Below, piece after piece: positions 54,014-62,896 of a DNA stretch of 64,000 nt. Both the position numbers and the translations under genes were made by a program. Location: assembly GCF_947241705.1 (NCBI RefSeq), contig NC_079261.1, positions 558,001-622,000 on the forward strand, read 5' to 3'. The notes under the pieces are model-generated. The model did not search any database. It saw only the letters and a program-made list of their open reading frames with translations, and had not been told where the DNA came from. Numbering within the stretch: position 1 is the stretch's first letter; each line of letters opens with the position of its first letter. The DNA comes from Saccharomyces mikatae IFO 1815. Its lineage: Eukaryota > Ascomycota > Saccharomycetes > Saccharomycetales > Saccharomycetaceae.

Positions 54014-57000
54014 CTAAATATTTTGGAAGATTATACCCGGATGGCCTGGAACTGCGCCTTCAACAATTTTTGCGACAGATGGAATTTCAACTTCTTCACC
54101 AGTAAAGATATTCTTACCAGTTTTAGCGCCATGTGGGAAAGATATTGCGCTAAATTTAGCAACCTTCAAAACTTGTGCAGCTCTTTCAACATTTTTTGCA
54201 ACAGCTTTGATAGTGTCGATTTCGTTGAACTGTAATTCCCTTTGGAAAACATCCTCTGGATTTTCATTAGCTAACCGCTGTTTTAACAAGGAAATGAATG
54301 GCATAGCTCTCTTCATTTCCTTAGGTTCAACGTGCTCTCTAATCTTTTTATTGTCATTTAAAGTGTGTTCGGCAAATAATTTACGAACAACTTCAACGCA
54401 TTGTGATTGCCATTTTGGGAATGACTCAGAAATTAGTAAAATCAACTTGACAGGTTTGGATGCATCGATTTCAGCAGACTTACCCTTCTTTTTTTTTAAA
54501 GCATGACCTTCACTTTCTCTTATGCTTCTTTGTAAATTTCTCAAGTAATCTAAAGCTGCTAAGGTACCCTTATCTATTGGTTTAGAAGCACGTGGGAATT
54601 TAGCATTTTGTACAGAGCCTTGTTTACCTAAAACTTCACGGTAGATATACTCAGCGAAATGAGGTGCAATTGGAGCGAGTAATAAAGCTTGTGTTTCAAT
54701 ATAACGGATGATTAACTCCCTATGCATTGAGACACTAGCTTCCCGATAGTAGTCTCTAGCAGCTTGAAAATCGAAAAGACCATATTTCAAGGCATTCTTA
54801 TAATTAGTCAATGCGTATTGATCATAAGTCTTTTCAATCAAAGAGTTCATTTCGTGTTCAAATGCGATATCAAAGAATTCGGTGATCTCACCAGTTCTCA
54901 ATTTAGATGAATCTTTGGTGACTTCTTCTGCCCACTCCTTAAGGTTGAATAATCTCAAAATAGCAGCATTGCCGTTAGATTCATCAAAATTTGCGTCTTC
55001 GACAGTATCACCAGCATCGGCAAGTGTAATACGAGCTGCATCAGCACCAAACTTTTTAACAATTTGCTCTAAAGTCATGAAATTACCAGTGGATTTGGAC
55101 ATTTTAGAGTTGTTTAACATCAGGTGACCATTGGCTCTGATACCCTTTGGCCAGAATTTTTTTGGGAATAGTGCAACGTGGGTGTAGATAAAGAATGTCA
55201 AATGGTTTGGAATCAAATCCTTACCGGAAATAGAGACATCCAATGGGTAAAAATACTCAAACTCTCTTCTTAACTTTTGAAGAGCAGTTAATGGAATATC
55301 AGTGTCCTTAACATCATCGCGAAGCTGAAAAATGTAATCGAATACCTCATCTGTGATTTGATCAGCTGAAATTCCCAATGGTCCGATCTGATTACCATAG
55401 TAATCCTTAAATAACAAATGTGCGATGGTATAAAAAGGTTGGTAAGAAGTGGAATCTGATAAAGACTCAACCAAATATTTTTCATCCCAGGGCAACCTAG
55501 TACCTAGACCATATGTACGAGAGACAGCCCAATTTTTAAGCCAATCTAAAACACCCTCGAAAGCGTTTTTAACCTCAGGAGCAAATAATTGCATACCTTC
55601 CAAACATTCAATGGCTTGCTTCTTCCAATTTTCTTCACCGTAATCAATGTACCATTGGTCTTCCAAGGAAACAATACAGTCATCACCAGAACGCGACATA
55701 ACTTGTGATTCTGGTTCATTGTAGATGAAAGCCTCACCTGCAGCAATCATATCAGCCTTGACCTTATTTTTGGCTTGTTCAACCCTCTCACCCTTATAAG
55801 GACCATATATCATAGTACCAGTGTAATAATCCTCTTTGTAAGCAATTTTCTTTGCCTCCGCTAACAAATTTTTATCCTTTGGAGACTGTATTTTCTTTTC
55901 TTCAACAATAGCTTTGGCAGTTAAATCACCATACTTTTGAGTGCGCATAATTGGGATAATTTCATGGTCAATCCATTCAGGCTTAATGCCGTAATATTCA
56001 GATTTATGCAACAAATCTTTGGTGGTAATGTAATCATCCGGAGAGTTAGATGGAACGCATGTGACCACACCAGTACCCTTGGTGGCGATGACTGTTTCCA
56101 TCGGCAATATTCTTAATTCTGGATAAACGGATTGTGGAGCATGAATTCTAGTACCAATGAAGGCCCTACCTGGAACAGAAACTATCGGCTTGTAAAAACC
56201 TCTCTCGGGTGTTAACTTCTGGTATGACATGTTCTTAAATGCACGTTGGGTAACAATATAGTAACAATCACCTGCATCAAATATGCCGTACTCAATTGTT
56301 GGGGAAACAAAACAACATGTTTGGCCATACATAGTTTCGGGTCTCAAAGTAGCAGCAATGAAATAGAACTTTTTAGATTTATCTATTTCTGAGCTTGAAT
56401 CGATAATTTTTGCTGCATCAGCCGCAAACTCCAAAGTTTCAATTTTAATACCGATATATTCCTGTGGAGTAACACCCTCACCAGTTTGTCTATCATGGTC
56501 CATACAAGGTTGTCCATCTTTTTCAGAGTAAACAGTATAACGCTCACCAAATTTGATCTTACCTGTAGCCTTTAACTTGTTCATTTGCCATCTAACAAAG
56601 GCATCATAATAAGGATTAGCATCGGTGGTAATAAAGGAACGTCTCCAGTCAATACGAGCTCCAAGTGAAGTACAATCGCTTTCACATAATGGTGGGAAGT
56701 AAGTCAACCAGTATTTAGCATTGGCAAACTTTATGACTTCTTCTCTAGGGATACCAAGCTGTAACATAATCTCGAATTGGTATTTACCACGGCCCTTCTT
56801 AGCAACAGCTTTAGATTTCTTAGCTTTAAATTTGGTGATATCCTCACGTTCTTTCTCAGCCGGAGTTTCTTCTTTAGTTTCTTCTTCTTCTAGTGGCACA
56901 TTGTCAAAGTTTTTGCCAAATAGTTCTGCTTCTCTCTTTAGTTTGTCAGCACAAGCTAGGATTGGCATACCTGTACAGTGGAACCCCAATGGAAACAAAG

Positions 57001-57289
57001 CTCTTTTACCATTCATTCTTTCAAAACCAATAGAAAATTCAACTTTAGAGAGAGTAAAACAATGACCCGCATGCAGAACACCGTTCATATAGGGATAGGC
57101 CATGGACGACATGAATTTGGGGTACTTGCGATGCAATTCTTCGCAGTCCATTGTAATAGGCTCATCTTCAATTGATGGGGCGTCAATTTCAAATTGATGC
57201 TCCTCAGCCCATAATTTTTGGTACTTTTTTTCAATAGCAATTAATGTATCTCTACGTGCCGTATTTTCCAAAACTAAACCAGAAGACAT
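54014..57289 (-). CDS. CDC60: Cytosolic leucyl-tRNA synthetase
   Basis: Cdc60 charges tRNA-Leu in the cytosol and also acts as a leucine sensor for TORC1 through the Gtr1 GTPase. The class I signatures are present: HAGH (73-76, the HIGH motif) and KMSKS (729-733). Between them lies the large CP1 editing insertion. The C-terminal extension typical of archaeal/eukaryotic LeuRS, with the KKKKGKS block, is present. The protein has 1091 residues, one more than S. cerevisiae. ATG at 57287-57289 is the first in frame. Codon bias is high, as for an abundant enzyme. Confidence 0.98.
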   Translation of the reverse strand: MSSGLVLENTARRDTLIAIEKKYQKLWAEEHQFEIDAPSIEDEPITMDCEELHRKYPKFMSSMAYPYMNGVLHAGHCFTLSKVEFSIGFERMNGKRALFPLGFHCTGMPILACADKLKREAELFGKNFDNVPLEEEETKEETPAEKEREDITKFKAKKSKAVAKKGRGKYQFEIMLQLGIPREEVIKFANAKYWLTYFPPLCESDCTSLGARIDWRRSFITTDANPYYDAFVRWQMNKLKATGKIKFGERYTVYSEKDGQPCMDHDRQTGEGVTPQEYIGIKIETLEFAADAAKIIDSSSEIDKSKKFYFIAATLRPETMYGQTCCFVSPTIEYGIFDAGDCYYIVTQRAFKNMSYQKLTPERGFYKPIVSVPGRAFIGTRIHAPQSVYPELRILPMETVIATKGTGVVTCVPSNSPDDYITTKDLLHKSEYYGIKPEWIDHEIIPIMRTQKYGDLTAKAIVEEKKIQSPKDKNLLAEAKKIAYKEDYYTGTMIYGPYKGERVEQAKNKVKADMIAAGEAFIYNEPESQVMSRSGDDCIVSLEDQWYIDYGEENWKKQAIECLEGMQLFAPEVKNAFEGVLDWLKNWAVSRTYGLGTRLPWDEKYLVESLSDSTSYQPFYTIAHLLFKDYYGNQIGPLGISADQITDEVFDYIFQLRDDVKDTDIPLTALQKLRREFEYFYPLDVSISGKDLIPNHLTFFIYTHVALFPKKFWPKGIRANGHLMLNNSKMSKSTGNFMTLEQIVKKFGADAARITLADAGDTVEDANFDESNGNAAILRLFNLKEWAEEVTKDSSKLRTGEITEFFDIAFEHEMNSLIEKTYDQYALTNYKNALKYGLFDFQAARDYYREASVSMHRELIIRYIETQALLLAPIAPHFAEYIYREVLGKQGSVQNAKFPRASKPIDKGTLAALDYLRNLQRSIRESEGHALKKKKGKSAEIDASKPVKLILLISESFPKWQSQCVEVVRKLFAEHTLNDNKKIREHVEPKEMKRAMPFISLLKQRLANENPEDVFQRELQFNEIDTIKAVAKNVERAAQVLKVAKFSAISFPHGAKTGKNIFTGEEVEIPSVAKIVEGAVPGHPGIIFQNI

Positions 57290-58078
57290 TATAGACTGGT
57301 TAAAGATTACGCTCTTTTAAGTTTCTGAATTTAAAGTAAAAAAAATCGGTAGCTCTATGTGGATTTAGTTTATAATACATTCAATCACCCAATACTTGAA
57401 ATAAAGCGTAAGGTTTCTTTTTGCTCTTGATTTTTTTTCTTCCATTGTTTGCGTGGGTGACCAATTTTTTTCTCCATCTTGCAAGTTGAAGAACCGTTAA
57501 CGGCCTGGCGTCGTATTGAGTGAGGGCAACAATAAGCAGAAGGATATATTAGCAGAAACAAATCATGAGGGAAGGAAGGAGTAAGAGCGTTGTACAATAT
57601 ATACTAGCAAGGCGCTACTCTCGAGTAATACTTACCATGATATGCATCCTGAAAGGGGCCTTCGAGTTGAGAATCAAATATTCACTGCCTGTCAGTTATC
57701 GGGTTTATGCTTAGCCGCTGAGGGGTTCTTAAGTAATTTGGAAAGTTAGCGCTATGGGTATTGTAGCGACATAGCTATCACATTGATTTTAAGTAATTAA
57801 AGCACTTGTATGTTTGTAGTAAGCCTATATTTATTTGTCTTCGGTCACTTGAAATCAAAAGTTTCTTCCATAATTATATGAGGATAACTAATAGTAGTTC
57901 CTCTTGACACGATTAAGAGAAACAATATTGTGTTACCCGCTTTAAAGAAACCGAGGCAATACATAAAGTGGCAGAGGATCATAAGTAAAAGTAGGATTAA
58001 CCGCAGACAGGCCCTCACTTAAGTTTCTTCCAGCATTGAACAATCGCAGTTTTAGATTGGACAGAGTTGATTTACTGC
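57290..58078. promoter_or_regulatory. Divergent CDC60-BEM4 promoter region
   Basis: A 789-base divergent region. Apart from the Reb1-type site near BEM4 I recognise no specific element. A 70-codon open frame on the - strand (57385-57597) begins with TTG inside the CDC60 leader region and is not called. Confidence 0.45.
57933..57939 (+). promoter_or_regulatory. Reb1-type site upstream of BEM4
   Basis: TTACCCG (CGGGTAA on the other strand) lies 140 bases upstream of the BEM4 ATG, the usual Reb1 distance. Confidence 0.5.
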
Positions 58079-59971
58079 ATGGATTACGAAGAGATTCTAT
58101 TCGGTTTACAACCGATTCTTAATGCATCGTCAATTAAAGATGTGCCGATGAACGATGTTTACCTAGAGAGTTACCTAACCGTGATGGACCAATTGGCTGT
58201 TTCATTGAGGGAGCCGACTAATAGAGATATTGTTGGTAAGACGGGGCTACTATCAAACCTGGTAATGGTGTTAGAACAAACACTTGATTTTTGCTTTCAT
58301 GACACGAATATATCTAATAATGATAAAACTGCTTTATATAAGATCAGTTCCGAAATGATTAGATGTATTGCTAATGCAATAAGTGACAATGACAATAATC
58401 GAGAAATTCTTTCCTGTATAGAGGGAAGGAAACTTCTCAACTATTATATAGGTGGGATACTAAAATTAAGTCAAATTTCTTCTGACGATACCGAGTACAG
58501 TTTGCTAGATGAACTGCAGATGAGGTCGGTTGTGTTATTAAGAAACTTTTGCATTGGAAATGTCACATTTACAAAAAAGGTGGCTTCATTCATCAGAGGT
58601 CCATTATTTATCATGTTAAAGACCACCCAGTATACCTATTTGACATCTCCCGACAAAGTTACTTTGGGGTCGGATTTATTAAACAGTCTTTTACAAGTCA
58701 ATTATAAAAATGTCCCGATCAATGACCTATTGTTCTTAAGCCAGAATATCAAAAAAATTTCTTCTAACATGAAAAATGAGGAACTGCCAGTAATGGAAGA
58801 TGAAACATTTAAAGTCCATTCTTGTACTGACACCCGAGAGTTCACTAGTCAAAACGTTAAAGACGAGGGGGAAGAAGAAGACGAAGAAGAAGTTAATTGT
58901 GAGTTGCTCTTAAACCTATCAGCATGTCTAGAGACCATAGTCGTAAAAGATGAAAGTATTGACTTTACAAATGAAGAAGATCTTGTGCTTAATGTACAAA
59001 AGAATCTATTATTGTCATTAGATTGCTTAGAATTGAAAACATTCAATGATAAGCTTATTGTAATGAGAAGACTTGTATCATGTGCTGGAAACATATCCGC
59101 TAATTTAACTAACTCAAACAAGATAGAGCAGCCATTATGCATCGAGGTCATCAGGAGCTCCCCAGGGAGTTATGCTTCTGCTGCTGCCTTGATTATTTTA
59201 TGTAATTCTGTTACATCCAAGACTGATGCGGTCGCATTATTGAAACTCGTATCTCTTACCGAACTGGTTGCGGTCGGCAGCTCATTCAAAGACCCATTTC
59301 AATACCAAGGTCTTCTAGACTTGCTAAGAAAGCTGCTAAACCTAGAAAACGCAATGTGGTTGGATGTCAAAGATCTTTCTACTTTGTTTTCAATTATGAA
59401 AAAGTGTCACGAACAAGCTAAATATTATAACCACTTGAGACCGTTACTATCAAAATTATTAAACAAAGCTCTAGCGGTACTACCGAGTTCAAAACTGCGA
59501 AGCTTAATGGACAATGATTCAACAATCATGCCTTTTATAGCAAAACATGGAACATTAGCGTCCTGCATTGCAATGGATAAGCTACTAGTTTCTACAAAGG
59601 CCGACCCTGCAGAATGTTTTACACCATTATGGGATTCAATCTTCACATTCCAAAATTTAGGTCAACCAGAACAACTGCCTATCTCCGATTTGTTTCATAT
59701 TACAAAAACAGTTGGAATTTACTTGAAGGATTCAAGTGCGGCGACTAAAGTCAATCCGGTTGAAAATATATTAGTCAAAAACTATGCTGAAAAACTAATT
59801 ATAATATTAGAGACGATTCTCTCACTAAAAGAAAATCAAGATAAAGGTAGTGAAAGCTGCTTCAACAATGGGAAATTTATGGCCGGTATGATATTAGAAA
59901 TTTTGAAAAACACTGTATACTTGACGCCAGAAGAAGTCAATTTAAAAGAGCTTGCCAATTCGTTCTTCTAG
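58079..59971 (+). CDS. BEM4: Rho-GTPase regulator Bem4
   Basis: Bem4 binds Rho1 and Cdc42 and supports bud emergence and filamentous-growth MAPK signalling; it is thought to be related to SmgGDS-type armadillo proteins. The 630 residues (633 in S. cerevisiae) are almost entirely helical, with an acidic loop (EGEEEDEEEV, about 264-273). The frame opens at 58067 with TTG; ATG at 58079 begins MDYEEILFGLQPILNASS, the known N-terminus. Sequence divergence from S. cerevisiae is high for this window, especially in loops. Confidence 0.94.
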   Translation: MDYEEILFGLQPILNASSIKDVPMNDVYLESYLTVMDQLAVSLREPTNRDIVGKTGLLSNLVMVLEQTLDFCFHDTNISNNDKTALYKISSEMIRCIANAISDNDNNREILSCIEGRKLLNYYIGGILKLSQISSDDTEYSLLDELQMRSVVLLRNFCIGNVTFTKKVASFIRGPLFIMLKTTQYTYLTSPDKVTLGSDLLNSLLQVNYKNVPINDLLFLSQNIKKISSNMKNEELPVMEDETFKVHSCTDTREFTSQNVKDEGEEEDEEEVNCELLLNLSACLETIVVKDESIDFTNEEDLVLNVQKNLLLSLDCLELKTFNDKLIVMRRLVSCAGNISANLTNSNKIEQPLCIEVIRSSPGSYASAAALIILCNSVTSKTDAVALLKLVSLTELVAVGSSFKDPFQYQGLLDLLRKLLNLENAMWLDVKDLSTLFSIMKKCHEQAKYYNHLRPLLSKLLNKALAVLPSSKLRSLMDNDSTIMPFIAKHGTLASCIAMDKLLVSTKADPAECFTPLWDSIFTFQNLGQPEQLPISDLFHITKTVGIYLKDSSAATKVNPVENILVKNYAEKLIIILETILSLKENQDKGSESCFNNGKFMAGMILEILKNTVYLTPEEVNLKELANSFF

Positions 59972-60233
59972 ACGCAAAATTATTTTATGTAATGAGAGAA
60001 GTACTTCTGCATATCTATGGTGTATAAAGAATTTTAATCGTTGGATTAACTATAGTTCTAGGCTTGTGCTTTACACAGAAAGGTGTTTGGGTTTAAAATA
60101 ATTAGTAGAGAAGGGAGATAAGAAAAGAACTGTATATGTTCATACCTGCACAAAATAAGCTGTACAACGTATCAATAGGAGGTTTGACAGTGTAGCGCGT
60201 TCAGTAGATTGTCATATTAAGAAAAAAAAGAGC

Positions 60234-61067
60234 ATGCATACTTCTGAAGGAAAGGATACATGCCAGTTGTTGGGGCCCGTGTCTCTCTTTGTTCAAACAT
60301 TGATGGGTATGACAGCAGTAGCTGTACTATTGATCAAAAGAAATTATGAGCATCCAAGGAGAAAGATGATAGTGTGGAGTTATGACATCGGAAAACAGAT
60401 AATCGGTTCCCTGGGAATCCATTTCTTGAATTTAGGTATTAGCATACTAAAAAGAAGACATAAGTTACTTTTTCCGTCTGCCGCCAATGGGCATGATGAT
60501 GAAGATCAATGCGATTGGTATTTCCTTAATTTACTACTAGATACCACTGTTGGGATTCCCATTCTTTGGTTTTGTTTATACGTAATTGAGAATGTGTTAA
60601 AGTCTTTACATTTCCAAAATATTGAAAGCGGTAATTATTTTCCATCGAAGGCCGTTAGGAATAATTCTAGAAAACCCTTGTTCTCTGCCTTCGTGAAACA
60701 ACTACTTATATTCATTGTCGGATTAGGGGTGATGAAGTTCTGCGTGTTTTTAATACTAAATTACCTAGAGGACTGGGCCTATTGGTTTGCGGATCTTATT
60801 CTTGGCTGGTCAGACTCCTGGCCGAACCTGCAAGTTTTTCTGGTGATGTTTATCTTCCCGATATTATTGAATTGCTTCCAGTACTTTTGTGTCGACAACG
60901 TCATAAAGTTGCACTCAGAAAGTCTAACGCTAACCAATGCAGAGAATTTTGAAACAAACACATTCCTTAATGACGGAATTCCTGATTTATCGGAAGACTC
61001 GACATACGCAAATACTGAAGTGCCTAATAAGGACAACAACATTTCTAGCTATGGCAGCATAATATAG
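60234..61067 (+). CDS. YPL162C: Multipass membrane protein of the STIMATE/TMEM110 family
   Basis: The S. cerevisiae gene is uncharacterised and the product is placed at the vacuole membrane; from memory it belongs to the family of human STIMATE (TMEM110), an ER protein acting with STIM1. The 277 residues (273 in S. cerevisiae) contain about five membrane segments: roughly 16-34, 53-71, 97-122, 155-180 and 195-222. The family-type features CQLLGPVSLFVQTLMG at the N-terminus and LLLDTTVGIPILWFCLY in the third segment are clear. The C-terminal tail is polar and acidic. ATG at 60234 is the first in frame. The function cannot be deduced from sequence. Confidence 0.88.
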   Translation: MHTSEGKDTCQLLGPVSLFVQTLMGMTAVAVLLIKRNYEHPRRKMIVWSYDIGKQIIGSLGIHFLNLGISILKRRHKLLFPSAANGHDDEDQCDWYFLNLLLDTTVGIPILWFCLYVIENVLKSLHFQNIESGNYFPSKAVRNNSRKPLFSAFVKQLLIFIVGLGVMKFCVFLILNYLEDWAYWFADLILGWSDSWPNLQVFLVMFIFPILLNCFQYFCVDNVIKLHSESLTLTNAENFETNTFLNDGIPDLSEDSTYANTEVPNKDNNISSYGSII

Positions 61068-61564
61068 CATCTTAAGGATACGAAAAACCCTTTTTTTATT
61101 GTTTACTCTGTTTCCTCATTTAATTAGATTTGTGAAAGGAGCAAAATGTTTTGATCTTCATTTCCACAAGCCCAGGCTCTCCAAAACTCATCCAGTGTCG
61201 TAGTGTTTGCGGAAGCATTCTAACATTGAAACTGCTGTCCGAATTTGATTTCATAACTGCGTCGGTATTACCTATTTTATTTTGATTTTGATTTTCCTGC
61301 CGCATTGGACAATAAATTCGCGACGCTAAGAATTGGCATTTCGTGTTCTAGAGTAATTTCGTGTTTCAAATAGCCGCAAGTAGAGAAAGACTCAAGAATT
61401 TCAAATGGCTTAGAACAGGTAAGTGTTGATGTAATCTGTATTATGAGGGGAGAAAGATATATTTAAAAGACGTAGAAAACTAGGTTATGAAGGACCGTTA
61501 TGACCATTTGATTTCCTTCTTGTTCACCAAGTAGCATCACCCACAAATAAGCATATATATCAGA
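61068..61564 (+). promoter_or_regulatory. YPL162C 3' flank and SVS1 promoter
   Basis: A 497-base tandem spacer. The right half holds two perfect Swi4 boxes listed separately. The left half is crossed on the - strand by a 61-codon ATG-started frame (61120-61305); see findings. Confidence 0.5.
61339..61363 (-). promoter_or_regulatory. Two SCB (Swi4) elements of SVS1
   Basis: TTTCGTG occurs at 61339-61345 and again at 61357-61363, each reading CACGAAA on the other strand, a perfect Swi4-Swi6 cell-cycle box. They lie 202-226 bases upstream of the SVS1 ATG. SVS1 encodes a cell-wall-type protein, and SBF drives cell-wall genes at G1/S, so the site class fits. Confidence 0.7.
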
Positions 61565-62458
61565 ATGATTTTCAAAGTATTGTGTAGTTTATTACTGGTG
61601 ACTTCCACCTTCGCTTCTGCTCTATACACTAATAAAACCACAAGCTATACTCCATACACCAAGACATTATCTCCAACCTATTCTGTTTCACCCCAAGAGA
61701 CAACATTAACATACAGCGATGAAACAACCACTTTCTACGTAACATCTACTGTCTACTCTACCTACTGGTTCACTCCCTCCCCATCAGCTATCATTACTAG
61801 CTCACCAACTACTAGTCCTGCTACTCTGACCACATCCACAAACGAATACACTACCACTTATTCGGATACAGACACCACTTACACTTCTACTCTAACCTCC
61901 ACCTATATAATCACTCTGTCTGCGGAGTCCGCCAATGAAAAAGCAGAAAAGGTTACCACAAGCGTCACAGAAATTGCATCTACCATAACTGAATCTGGTA
62001 GTACTTACACTTCTACTCTAACCTCCACCTATATAATCACTCTTTCTGGGGAGTCCGCCAATGAAAAAGCAGAAAAGGTTACCACAAGCGTCACAGAAAT
62101 TGCATCTACCGTAACTGAATCTGGCAGTACGTACACTTCTACCATAACTTCCACTTTGCTGGTTACGGTGCATAATTCTTATACCAGTGTCACTACTGCA
62201 ACTTCTGTGGATAGAAACGCTGACTCTAATGTCGATGCTTTAGAAAAATTAGTATCTGCTGAGAAGCAATCCCAAGCGTTTAAAAGCACATCAACCAATG
62301 AGGATTATTGCAGTGCGGCCACTAAGTATGTTACAGTTACTGCTGCTCCATCTACCCAACTTGTGACTACTACCGCGGAACCAATTGTTAAATATATTAC
62401 TGTAACTGCTGATGCTGGTAACATTACAGGCTCCACCAACAATGGTACTCACATTTGA
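61565..62458 (+). CDS. SVS1: Ser/Thr-rich secreted or cell-wall protein Svs1
   Basis: Svs1 was found as a gene needed for vanadate resistance; it is a Ser/Thr-rich cell-wall or periplasmic protein. The signal peptide is clear (MIFKVLCSLLLVTSTFASA, cleavage near 19). More than a third of the rest is Ser or Thr, expected to be heavily O-mannosylated. The protein has 297 residues against 260 in S. cerevisiae, mostly because of a 42-residue tandem repeat (61877-62128, two copies plus a partial third). I see no typical hydrophobic GPI-anchor tail. ATG at 61565 is the first in frame. Confidence 0.93.
   Translation: MIFKVLCSLLLVTSTFASALYTNKTTSYTPYTKTLSPTYSVSPQETTLTYSDETTTFYVTSTVYSTYWFTPSPSAIITSSPTTSPATLTTSTNEYTTTYSDTDTTYTSTLTSTYIITLSAESANEKAEKVTTSVTEIASTITESGSTYTSTLTSTYIITLSGESANEKAEKVTTSVTEIASTVTESGSTYTSTITSTLLVTVHNSYTSVTTATSVDRNADSNVDALEKLVSAEKQSQAFKSTSTNEDYCSAATKYVTVTAAPSTQLVTTTAEPIVKYITVTADAGNITGSTNNGTHI
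61877..62160 (+). repeat. 126-base tandem repeat inside SVS1
   Basis: Copy 1 is 61877-62002, copy 2 is 62003-62128, and a partial, diverged copy 3 begins at 62129. By eye copies 1 and 2 differ at only four of 126 bases. The unit is in frame (42 residues, TSTLTSTYIITLS then the ESANEKAEKVTTSVTE segment). High identity points to recent duplication or gene conversion. Confidence 0.92.
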
Positions 62459-62896
62459 TGTGCAATTATCAACGAAGCAAAGCAAGCCATTTTGATTAAA
62501 TTCCCCTTATCACCGCCCAAGAGCTACTAGTGGTTTCTGATATTCTGTTCAGTAAAGTAAACAAACTAAAGAAAACATTCATATTACTGAGTTCGTAAAA
62601 AAAAAAAAATATATATACTAAGTAGGCGTAGCTCGATTAGTACGTATATAAAAATCTTACTAAGAATACTAAGAACGATTGCTACTTTCTTTCATGCTGA
62701 ACGAGCAGCACAAATGGTCCGCGTGTGTATTCCATTTACTTCTTTTCAATAACTTGCGAGCGCCACGAGAAGGGAGAAAAACATTCAGGATAATTTGTAA
62801 TAAATATTAAAGAATGATTCCAATGGTAGCCAATATATAGATGAGAATGTGCTGTTAGGAAAGAATGAACGTAAATTCATCCACTATATTTGAAGA
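62459..62896 (+). promoter_or_regulatory. SVS1 3' flank and MLH3 promoter
   Basis: A 438-base tandem spacer with an A13 tract followed by TATATATA (about 62598-62617), typical of yeast intergenic DNA. I recognise no regulator site; in particular there is no ACGCGT box. Confidence 0.4.
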
